Shown here in pieces: positions 8,164-15,382 of a DNA stretch of 45,142 nt. Positions within the stretch are counted from its first letter, which is position 1. The number at the start of each line of letters is the position of its first letter. A program made the translations under genes and the position numbers. Origin of the DNA: Coxiellaceae bacterium. GTDB taxonomy: Bacteria > Pseudomonadota > Gammaproteobacteria > Comchoanobacterales > Comchoanobacteraceae. The stretch spans positions 1-45,142 of the forward strand of contig CACKTD010000008.1 of assembly GCA_902603055.1 (NCBI GenBank), written 5' to 3'. The notes under the pieces were generated by a model, which was given only the letters and a program-made list of their open reading frames with translations, did not search any database and was not told the DNA's origin.

Positions 8164-9192
8164 TTAAAGCGCCTGATCAATGATATAATCTGCTTGACTC
8201 AAGAAGCTATCCAGGCCAACTTTATATTCTTTAATTCCAAAATGGTCTTCTTTCATTAGAGGATAGGCAATTCCTATTCCATAGATGTTGGTATCTATAA
8301 GCGCAGTATGTACGTTATAATTGTTTAAGTTGATATCAGCAGTAATGTTTTTACGGCGATGAAATCCTGTAGCATAGATTTGCTTCGTAGATTCCTTTAA
8401 TAACGATCCAATATCCACTTCATCAATATGATATCGCGAAATATTATCTAATAATTTTATTTCGATATGTGATTTTGCCCAAATAGCTGCAATACCTTTT
8501 AAGCCTGTGTTGTCATATTTTATTTTGTCACCATGCTTTTCAGCGTAAATTAAATGGGTACGAAAAACATTTACTATTTTTCCTACACCGGAATCAACAA
8601 GGTTTTTCATCACTAAAATTGCGGAATGAGATGAACCAAAAACCAAAACATTATCATTATAGTTGACACTGGTGGCAAGCTTTTCAGGATCAAGTGCTGT
8701 TGTTAATGGGACAAAGTTTGGAGAATCATAAAGTGGTGCATTAGGCTCTGATCCTGTGGCAAGCACAACATTCTTTGATAAAACCTGCTGAGTATTTTGA
8801 ATTGTTATCTGCCAGTTCTTTTCATAACTAAGTTTTGAAACACATCCAGGATAAATAAGCACTTGCTTTCTTAGGTTGTCTGAAATTTCCTGCAAAGGCT
8901 GTACCAGTTGAATTAACGGTATCGTTTTATTCGGATCTGAATCTTGCAAGCTAAATCTCTGATTAGATTTATTAAACGAAAATGCACGTGATTGAGCTAA
9001 GCTTTTTAGCAGCAGACCCACGTCTGTATTACTTGGTACCATATGCCAGTATTTACCAAGATCCCCAACACTATAATCAGGATCAATCCATACTATTTTT
9101 TTAGCGGGAATATTATTATCAAGTAGTCGAGCAATCATACAAATGCCCGCTACGCCCGCTCCAATTACACACCAATCGTAGATATCAGACAT
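8164..9192 (-). CDS. FAD/NAD(P)-binding oxidoreductase (monooxygenase-like)
   Basis: Flavoprotein of 343 residues with two dinucleotide folds: FAD GxGxxG as GAGVAG at 11-16, a second NAD(P)-type motif FGSSHSA near 188, and the ATGFHRR motif (ATG class) near 295. The overall plan fits flavin monooxygenases or pyridine-nucleotide oxidoreductases. Start chosen at 9192 (MSDIYDW), where the ATG overlaps the last codons of cysteine dioxygenase (shared ATGTCTGA, 8 bases), so translation is coupled; the longer frame from 9252 would run through the dioxygenase gene. Coupling suggests action on a sulfur metabolite made by the dioxygenase, for example sulfinate or hypotaurine oxidation; that is inference. 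Confidence 0.75.
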   Translation of the reverse strand: MSDIYDWCVIGAGVAGICMIARLLDNNIPAKKIVWIDPDYSVGDLGKYWHMVPSNTDVGLLLKSLAQSRAFSFNKSNQRFSLQDSDPNKTIPLIQLVQPLQEISDNLRKQVLIYPGCVSKLSYEKNWQITIQNTQQVLSKNVVLATGSEPNAPLYDSPNFVPLTTALDPEKLATSVNYNDNVLVFGSSHSAILVMKNLVDSGVGKIVNVFRTHLIYAEKHGDKIKYDNTGLKGIAAIWAKSHIEIKLLDNISRYHIDEVDIGSLLKESTKQIYATGFHRRKNITADINLNNYNVHTALIDTNIYGIGIAYPLMKEDHFGIKEYKVGLDSFLSQADYIIDQAL

Positions 9193-9736
9193 CGATTTTA
9201 CACTTATCAATAATTGAATTTTTATTTCGAGGCAGCCAGGCACCATGACCATCAGGAACTATGTAGTAACAATTTTGATCTGGATTATAGACCTTCATCT
9301 TTTGAATTGGCTTTGCATACAAGTGTAGAGAATAAGAAGGTTCCTCTGACAAGTTGGCTATGATATGTATTTGCCTTGCTTTTATAGATAATATATCTCC
9401 AGAATTATGGATTGACTGCTTCAAATTAGAAAGCTTATTATTTTTAACTTTACAGAAGACATTGCTTAAACAACCTTTTAGAACTTTCATACTACAATAG
9501 GATTCATCATGATCATGTGGCGCTGATGACATGCCCGGTGCCCAACAAACTAATGATATTGCTAAATTATCTGTTTCCTTTAATAGCACTCGATTATAGG
9601 GGTTCATATTATCTGGCGCATCAAGCTCTGCCAAGCTAGGTTCTTTTTGCAAAGCTTTTAAGGCATGGCGCAACTGGTTTAGTGACGGGATGTCAGATTG
9701 ATTTAAAAGATTTTCGAGACATGAATCTAGTTTCAT
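9185..9736 (-). CDS. cdoA: Cysteine dioxygenase (cupin)
   Basis: Non-haem iron cupin converting L-cysteine and O2 to cysteine sulfinate, in the cytoplasm. 183 residues. The iron ligands are H74, H76 (HDHDESYC) and H124; the active-site pair H138 and Y140 is in SLHLY. Cys81 sits at the position of rat Cys93, which forms a Cys-Tyr cross-link with the equivalent tyrosine; many bacterial enzymes have Gly there. First gene of a coupled pair with the FAD oxidoreductase. A TATAAT box on this strand lies 9 bases before the ATG inside a palindrome, and no Shine-Dalgarno sequence is seen, so the mRNA is probably leaderless. Confidence 0.92.
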   Translation of the reverse strand: MKLDSCLENLLNQSDIPSLNQLRHALKALQKEPSLAELDAPDNMNPYNRVLLKETDNLAISLVCWAPGMSSAPHDHDESYCSMKVLKGCLSNVFCKVKNNKLSNLKQSIHNSGDILSIKARQIHIIANLSEEPSYSLHLYAKPIQKMKVYNPDQNCYYIVPDGHGAWLPRNKNSIIDKCKIDV

Positions 9737-9758
9737 AGTACAAAAATTATAGTACTAT
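9735..9758 (-). promoter_or_regulatory. -10 box within an inverted repeat, cysteine dioxygenase promoter
   Basis: Arms ATAGTAC and GTACTAT (7 bp, perfect) separated by 10 bases; the minus-strand TATAAT (9746-9751) lies in the spacer, and one arm touches the start codon. The position suits a repressor site or an mRNA-start hairpin. Regulator unknown. Confidence 0.45.
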
Positions 9759-9761
9759 TCT

Positions 9762-10062
9762 CGCAAATCTTATTAATAAAGTTTTAAAAATGCGCTTTAA
9801 TTCAAATACCAATTACAATACTTGATATTTAAATATTCTTCTAGACCGTATTTAGAGCCCTCACGCCCAAAACCAGAGTATTTCACACCACCAAAAGGAC
9901 ACTTGGCATTTGATATCATTCCCGTGTTAATACCTACCATCCCATAGGCTAAAGCTGCAGAAATACGTTCTAATCTTACAAAGTCTCGACCAAACAAATA
10001 TGAGGCGAGCCCTGCTTTAGTATCATTTGCTTTCTTAATAACATCTTTGTCTTCTCTAAATG
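9762..10062 (-). repeat. Direct repeat copy 2 (3' end of the intact aldehyde dehydrogenase gene)
   Basis: Partner of 7835-8134. The two copies flank cysteine dioxygenase and the FAD oxidoreductase in the same orientation, so homologous recombination between them would excise a circle of about 1.9 kb and leave a single intact dehydrogenase gene. Confidence 0.93.
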
Positions 10063-11242
10063 GAATACATACTGCAACTGGACCGAATATTTCTTCTTGT
10101 ATAATTTGTGTATCTGGTGAAACACCCACAATTACTGTTGGTTCATAACATGATTTACTCAAATCAGATATCTTACCACCACATAAAACCCTAGCACCCT
10201 GCTCTTTTGCATTATCCACTAAGCGCACTACTTTATCTAAACCTGACTGATTAATTAATGGACCAATAGTCGTTTTTGGGTCCATACCATCACCAACCTC
10301 CTCATTTTTTAACAAGGAAATAAATTTTTTTACAAATGTATCAAAGACTTTCTCATGAATATAAAAACGATTTACACAAATACATGTTTGTCCTGCATTT
10401 CTAAACTTTGCAATAATGCCCTGCTTCACAGCATGCTCAATATCTGCATCATCTAGGACAATCATAGGGGCATTTCCACCGAGCTCCATTGATAAACGCT
10501 TTAGAGTCTCACCACTTTGCTGATATAAAATCTGACCTACAGGGGTTGAGCCTGTAAATGAAAGTTTACGAATAACATCACTTTTCGAAAACAATTGTCC
10601 AATCATGGATGCATCACCCACTATCACACTCAGGACATCCATAGGTAACCCTGCATCATGACCTAGCCTTGCAAAGGCGAATGCGGATAAAGGTGTTAGC
10701 TCAGAAGGTTTCACAATCATACTACACCCAGCTGCTAACGCTGGTGCAACCTTACGAGCAAGCATAGCCATTGGGAAATTCCATGGAGTAATACATGCAC
10801 ATACCCCAACTGGTTCTTTAGTAATTATGATTTTTGATTGTGAATCATTTACAATCGTATCCCCATAGATTCGTAAAGACTCAGATGCAAACCACTCTAA
10901 ATAATCTGCTGAGTATATAATTTCACCATGAGATTCTTTGAGAGGTTTTCCAGACTCCAAAGTTATAATCGTTGCAATTTCGTCACTATTAGCTTTTAGT
11001 AGCTTGGCCCATTCAGAAAGAATACGACTCCGCTCATTCACTGCTACTTGAGACCAGGCATTAAAACCTTTCTCTGCACAAGAAATGCACTCCGTAACAT
11101 CTTTTTGATTCACACATTGCACTTTGGCAATGATTTCTTGGTTAAATGGATTTAATACATCATAAGATTGGTCACTGCTACCTTCTTGCCAATTACCATT
11201 AAAAAGATTTTGTTCAATAATAAATTTATTTTTTTTATTCAT
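9797..11242 (-). CDS. NAD(P)-dependent aldehyde dehydrogenase, succinate-semialdehyde dehydrogenase type
   Basis: Full-length 481-residue ALDH superfamily enzyme, closest in pattern to GabD-type succinate-semialdehyde dehydrogenases that oxidise an aldehyde to the acid. Seen: ITPWNFPMAMLARKVAPALAAG (coenzyme-binding core), FTGSTPVGQ, the general base in MELGGNAP, catalytic C287 in NAGQTCICVNRF, and the C-terminal CPFGGVKYSGFGREGS. Its 3' end is duplicated downstream. A TATAAT box (minus strand, 11249-11254) ends 6 bases before the ATG with no Shine-Dalgarno sequence. Substrate could be another semialdehyde or a sulfur-metabolism aldehyde, given the dioxygenase next door; not decidable here. 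Confidence 0.92.
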   Translation of the reverse strand: MNKKNKFIIEQNLFNGNWQEGSSDQSYDVLNPFNQEIIAKVQCVNQKDVTECISCAEKGFNAWSQVAVNERSRILSEWAKLLKANSDEIATIITLESGKPLKESHGEIIYSADYLEWFASESLRIYGDTIVNDSQSKIIITKEPVGVCACITPWNFPMAMLARKVAPALAAGCSMIVKPSELTPLSAFAFARLGHDAGLPMDVLSVIVGDASMIGQLFSKSDVIRKLSFTGSTPVGQILYQQSGETLKRLSMELGGNAPMIVLDDADIEHAVKQGIIAKFRNAGQTCICVNRFYIHEKVFDTFVKKFISLLKNEEVGDGMDPKTTIGPLINQSGLDKVVRLVDNAKEQGARVLCGGKISDLSKSCYEPTVIVGVSPDTQIIQEEIFGPVAVCIPFREDKDVIKKANDTKAGLASYLFGRDFVRLERISAALAYGMVGINTGMISNAKCPFGGVKYSGFGREGSKYGLEEYLNIKYCNWYLN

Positions 11243-11248
11243 AAATTA

Positions 11249-11254
11249 ATTATA
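11249..11254 (-). promoter_or_regulatory. -10 box, aldehyde dehydrogenase (leaderless)
   Basis: TATAAT on the minus strand, followed by 6 bases and the start codon. Confidence 0.5.
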
Positions 11255-11278
11255 GACATAATAGCTCGGAGATTTTTG

Positions 11279-12118
11279 CTACTTACATTTTTGAAAAACA
11301 AGCTCATGACAACCTAATGAGCTTGCCTCTTTACCTTTCAATAGCTTAAATCCCTTCCCTTCAATATAATCTTTAAGGGTGTGGTAAGTTGCAAATTCAT
11401 ATGGAAAACCACCATACCAATCAATCATATCGTTAAAAACATTCATCCCACGATCGGATTGATAATTCATTAACGGGGATAAAATCGCCATTGGGTTAAG
11501 CTTTAAGGTATATTTTATGAGTAATAAAAATTGAACTAAAAATCCTAAACCATATGCAAATGGCTTTTTTAATAAATTTGGCAACTGATTATAAATATAC
11601 TTAATAACCCACCATATATGTGACTTGAGACCCTGATCGTTATATATTGCAATGAAGAATACACCATTTTTCTTTACTTTTTGTAAAGCATTTTCAATAC
11701 CTAACCACATCTGTCCAGTATGATGAAGGACACCCCATGAATAAACCACGTCATAGGTCCCTAATTGACTCATAAATTTTTGATCAAGAATTGAACCCTG
11801 GTGGATTTCCCAATTTACATCTCCTGAATAATATCGTGACTTTAATTCGCGTGTACACCATACTGAACTTTCATCGTAATCAAAGGCGGTAACTTTTGCC
11901 CCGCAGTTCATTGCTACTAATGAAGACAGGCCACTACCACTACCAATATCTAAAAAAGTTCTACCTTCTAAAAGTTTCATATCCACCATCTTCAAAAGAG
12001 ATGCTTTTGCAAATGAAATCTTCTCATCATCTAACTTTTCCAGAAAAAACTTCCAGTTTTTTCCAAATTCAAACCGCTCTTTTTTTGCTACTTCTGCTTT
12101 AAATTGATCCACGCTCAT
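11279..12118 (-). CDS. SAM-dependent methyltransferase, class I
   Basis: Cytoplasmic methyltransferase of 279 residues. The start at 12118 (MSVDQFKAEV) is chosen because GGAGG lies 6 bases upstream; a longer frame from 12142 would place this ribosome site inside the coding region. Motif I is FLDIGSGSGLSS near residue 60, followed by AFDYDE (motif II) and the DVVYSWGVLHHTGQMW motif typical of small-molecule or quinone-type methyltransferases (motif IV region near 125). The second half has a hydrophobic stretch (KKPFAYGLGFLVQFLLLI) and a C-terminal cap. Substrate unknown; relatives often occur near polysaccharide genes. Confidence 0.82.
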   Translation of the reverse strand: MSVDQFKAEVAKKERFEFGKNWKFFLEKLDDEKISFAKASLLKMVDMKLLEGRTFLDIGSGSGLSSLVAMNCGAKVTAFDYDESSVWCTRELKSRYYSGDVNWEIHQGSILDQKFMSQLGTYDVVYSWGVLHHTGQMWLGIENALQKVKKNGVFFIAIYNDQGLKSHIWWVIKYIYNQLPNLLKKPFAYGLGFLVQFLLLIKYTLKLNPMAILSPLMNYQSDRGMNVFNDMIDWYGGFPYEFATYHTLKDYIEGKGFKLLKGKEASSLGCHELVFQKCK

Positions 12119-12170
12119 AGCATACCTCCATGCTAAAAGCATATCATACGCTAAAGACCAATAGGAGTTA

Positions 12171-13172
12171 TTATTTTATAATTTCGAATCGCTTTAAGTT
12201 ATCAATCCACTCATGTGCTTTTACATAGTCGATATCATCACCAGCTTTTAATAAAGTACGATAATTGTACTGGTATACCCCTTCTTTAGTGTCTACCAAA
12301 CGTACAATTGAGACCTCACTAACACCTTTTTTAAGAAACTGTTCATTCTCAACACGCGCTTTAATAATGCGTTCATGAGCATTCATTTCAACCGTTTCCC
12401 AATGTGCTTTCTTATGCATCTCATAAGTATCCTTGCCATTGATGGTAACTGTTGTATGTTGGGGTGCTAGGAACAATTTACGTAGTTTAAAAAAGTAGTC
12501 TTCAAAACTACGGACATCATTCCCATAAGGTATAAATCGCACATGAACCATTTCACTCCATTCATTAGGGTTTTCATCCTTTAAATAATAACCATCAGTG
12601 AACGCACCTGATTGCACTAATGCAGTGGAGCTTTGTTGGATCCAACGCTGCTGATCTAAATGAGGATTAACAGCTGCATACACATTATATTCTCTAAATT
12701 TAATCGACTTTAATAGCTTCACCCATGCCGCTCTATCCTCATCACTCAAAGGTCCAATAACATTCCGATAACTGAGGTTTTGAAATACTTCACCTGTTAC
12801 AACCCACCTTACAATCATAGTTTCTGGCTTAGTAGGATCAGATTTCAAAAAAACGATCTCATTTTCACTTTTATCAAAAATTACAATTTCATCTTTAGGA
12901 TTTGAGGCTTTTAATTGAGCCAAAAACGAATCCATAAATCCTTTTTGTGTATATTTAGGATTAATAACTGACTCAACACCAAATGACTCTTTAGCATTTT
13001 TACCTGGTGAAAGCACCTCTAAAACTCGATTGCCCTCCCTAGTTATGCCCTCATGATTCCAGTTTTTTAGAATATTTTCAGTATTTGCGATGTTCATTTT
13101 TTGAGCATTCGCTGATGAAATTAGAAAAAAACATGAAAGAAATACTGCGACAAAGGATTTATAGTTAGTCAT
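12171..13172 (-). CDS. Secreted/periplasmic protein of unknown function
   Basis: 333 residues with a clear Sec signal peptide: MTNYKSFVAVFLSCFFLISSANA, cleaved before QKMN. The start at 13172 has GGAG 5 bases upstream, so the longer frame from 13232 is rejected. The mature part is hydrophilic with many aromatic and basic residues (KSIKFREYNVYAAVNP, HVRFIPYGNDVRSFEDYFFK) and no further membrane segment. I do not recognise the family. Separate from its neighbours; the 179 bases upstream (13173-13351) are AT-rich and show no further gene. Confidence 0.75.
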   Translation of the reverse strand: MTNYKSFVAVFLSCFFLISSANAQKMNIANTENILKNWNHEGITREGNRVLEVLSPGKNAKESFGVESVINPKYTQKGFMDSFLAQLKASNPKDEIVIFDKSENEIVFLKSDPTKPETMIVRWVVTGEVFQNLSYRNVIGPLSDEDRAAWVKLLKSIKFREYNVYAAVNPHLDQQRWIQQSSTALVQSGAFTDGYYLKDENPNEWSEMVHVRFIPYGNDVRSFEDYFFKLRKLFLAPQHTTVTINGKDTYEMHKKAHWETVEMNAHERIIKARVENEQFLKKGVSEVSIVRLVDTKEGVYQYNYRTLLKAGDDIDYVKAHEWIDNLKRFEIIK

Positions 13173-13351
13173 TTTAGCTCCATTTAGTTTTGAAGCTAAC
13201 ATAACATTTCTTTTTTTGCAATCAAAGAACACTCTTATATCTTTTGCTTTAAACTATATATAAAATTGGATATGAAATCAGGATATCTAAGAACCCATCG
13301 ACTCATACTTAGGAAATTCAATAATATACTTTTAAATTCAGAACCTAGTTA

Positions 13352-13717
13352 CTAGCCCCATTCAATACTTCCCTGCTTTAACTTAGGCTTTAGCACAAAT
13401 TGGTCACGATCAGAAAAACCAAATTCATTTTTGGGTTTGATGGTAATATACCCCCCTTTTTTGACAACTACTTCATCAATGATGCTTTGACTTTTTTTAT
13501 GCCACTTGGGTATTCCATAATGACCACTTTCACAGGGATCTAAACTACCTTTTGAGTAATAACATGATTCAACAGCCAATCGGTATTGATTAGAGATTTG
13601 CTGTATTTCTATTTGTCTCACCTCTTTCATCAAATGACTGTAGTCTGGTGTGTAGATACTCATTAAATAGCTCATGGCACTTACAACAATTAACATTTCG
13701 GCAATGGAGTATGTCAT
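13352..13717 (-). CDS. Type IV pilin-like protein, degenerate N-terminus
   Basis: 121 residues. Near the N-terminus YSIAEMLIVVSAMSYLMS aligns with the pilin pattern F-T-L-I-E-L-M-I-V-V: the Glu at +5 is present and the hydrophobic helix continues, but the residue before the cleavage site is Thr rather than Gly, and the leader is only Met-Thr. Two cysteines (SCYYSKGSLDPCESG) could form a pilin-type disulfide. The frame stays open upstream of the ATG for about 28 codons with no start, and there is no ribosome site, which hints that a 5' part was lost. It is either a minor pilin-like protein or a decaying pilin gene. Confidence 0.5.
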   Translation of the reverse strand: MTYSIAEMLIVVSAMSYLMSIYTPDYSHLMKEVRQIEIQQISNQYRLAVESCYYSKGSLDPCESGHYGIPKWHKKSQSIIDEVVVKKGGYITIKPKNEFGFSDRDQFVLKPKLKQGSIEWG

Positions 13718-13844
13718 AAAAGAAAGTGTGCATGATTTACATTCACTACAAAATACCGGTTTTATATTTACGCAAGTTGGCCGAGGTGGTTACTATAAAA
13801 ATATATCACACAAGGTAGCGAAAATTGCCCGCACCTGATAATCA

Positions 13845-15287
13845 TTATTCACATGAAGCTTTTTCATTAACTCGACCATAACGGTCTTCATAGCGAATGA
13901 TATCGTCTTCACCCAAATAAGAACCACATTGTACTTCAATAATGATCAATAAGGTTTGACTTTTATTACGAAGTCGATGGATATTCCCTATTGGAATAAA
14001 AGTTGATTCATTGGATTGTAATGTAAATGTATCATCTCCATTACGCACTTCAGCACTGCCCTGCACCACAACCCAATGCTCGCTTCGATGTCGATGAGAT
14101 TGAAGACTGAGTGCAGCTTGTGGCTTTACTTCGATACGTTTAATCTTAAATCCAGAACCTTCTTGTATGACGGTATAACTTCCCCAAGGACGATAAACTT
14201 TTGAAAATTCATTATACAAAGAGCTTTTGTTTATTTTTAATTGATTCACAATTTTTTTAACATCTTGAGCTTTACTTTGATCCATGATTAACAAAGCATC
14301 TTCCGTATCGGCGATCACAAGATTTTGCAAACCCAAGCCTGCCACCATACGATTTTTGGAATGAATGATGCAGTTTTGTACATCCTCCAATATCACATCT
14401 CCTTCGATATGGTTACCATTCTCACTTTTTGGATTTAGTTGCCCTAATTCAATCCAAGTCCCAACATCAGACCAACCTAAATCACATGGAATGACTGCAA
14501 CAGTTGATGATTTTTCAAATAATGCATAGTCAACAGAAATGTCCTCAATGGCATCGAAGTCTTCTGCTTTTATTTCAGCTTGATAAAGACTGTTATTGGT
14601 AAACACATCTGCATTCATTAAACATGCATGAGTTTTTTCAACAATGGCATTACAGTATTGGCTCATTTGTTCAAGCACGGTTTTTGCACCAAAACAAAAC
14701 ATGCCTGCATTCCAAAAATAATCACCTGAAGCTAGATATCTTTTTGCATTTTCAAGATCTGGTTTTTCAACAAACTGGAGTACATCATTATTTTTAGCTT
14801 GAATATAGCCATACCCTGTTTTAGGACTATCTGGCTTAATTCCAAATGTCACTAATTTTTCTTGATGTGCCAAATCAACTGCTTGCAAAACAGCATCACA
14901 AAATGCTTTTTCATCCAATATAATATGATCCGCAGGTAAAATCAGCATGATGGCATCATCACCATGGTGTTTTTGGACGTAATGTGCTGCAAGAGCGATC
15001 GCCGGTGCGGAATTACGACCAAATGGCTCTGTAATAAAAGTGGTGTTAACGGATAATTCTAAAGCCTGATATTCATCTTTAGTATAAAAATAAAGTGCCC
15101 TATTAGTGATTGTTAACACTTCTTTTACATTGGGTAGTGCGCTGGCACGCAATATTGTTTTTTGAATTAAACTTTGACCGTCATTTAACTTCACAAATGG
15201 CTTCGGATGCATTGCTCGTGATATTGGCCATAACCTTGAACCCACTCCACCTGCAATTATAACCGGTATGATAGACTTTGATTGCAT
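13845..15287 (-). CDS. manC: Mannose-1-phosphate guanylyltransferase / mannose-6-phosphate isomerase
   Basis: Bifunctional GDP-mannose enzyme, 480 residues. The N-terminal nucleotidyltransferase domain has GGVGSRLWPISR (13-24) and PKPFVKL, and FVEKP near 178. The C-terminal type II phosphomannose isomerase is a cupin with RPWGSYTVI near 373, KPQAALSLQSHRHRSEHW and VQGSAEV. It supplies GDP-mannose for the surface polysaccharide genes at the start of the window and beyond. Ribosome site AGAGG is 9 bases before the ATG. The 127 bases downstream (13718-13844) show no terminator that I can defend. Confidence 0.96.
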   Translation of the reverse strand: MQSKSIIPVIIAGGVGSRLWPISRAMHPKPFVKLNDGQSLIQKTILRASALPNVKEVLTITNRALYFYTKDEYQALELSVNTTFITEPFGRNSAPAIALAAHYVQKHHGDDAIMLILPADHIILDEKAFCDAVLQAVDLAHQEKLVTFGIKPDSPKTGYGYIQAKNNDVLQFVEKPDLENAKRYLASGDYFWNAGMFCFGAKTVLEQMSQYCNAIVEKTHACLMNADVFTNNSLYQAEIKAEDFDAIEDISVDYALFEKSSTVAVIPCDLGWSDVGTWIELGQLNPKSENGNHIEGDVILEDVQNCIIHSKNRMVAGLGLQNLVIADTEDALLIMDQSKAQDVKKIVNQLKINKSSLYNEFSKVYRPWGSYTVIQEGSGFKIKRIEVKPQAALSLQSHRHRSEHWVVVQGSAEVRNGDDTFTLQSNESTFIPIGNIHRLRNKSQTLLIIIEVQCGSYLGEDDIIRYEDRYGRVNEKASCE

Positions 15288-15365
15288 TTATATACCTCTT
15301 TATAGCTACAAACTAATCGAATATACGTCAAATCGCAAGACTCAATCCAATGTCTGAATGATTCA

Positions 15366-15374
15366 TGGTATAAT
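15366..15374 (+). promoter_or_regulatory. Extended -10 promoter, cryptochrome/photolyase gene (leaderless)
   Basis: TGGTATAAT, an extended -10 element, ends 8 bases before the ATG at 15383; no ribosome site fits between. Confidence 0.55.
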
Positions 15375-15382
15375 AAATAGTA

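Noticed and set aside
8035-8259. Plus-strand frame over the dehydrogenase fragment and the oxidoreductase end
   Set aside because: Opposite to real or relic coding sequence, no start context.
7835-10062. Insertion sequence or composite transposon
   Set aside because: The repeats are parts of a dehydrogenase gene; there is no transposase, no terminal inverted repeat and no target duplication visible.
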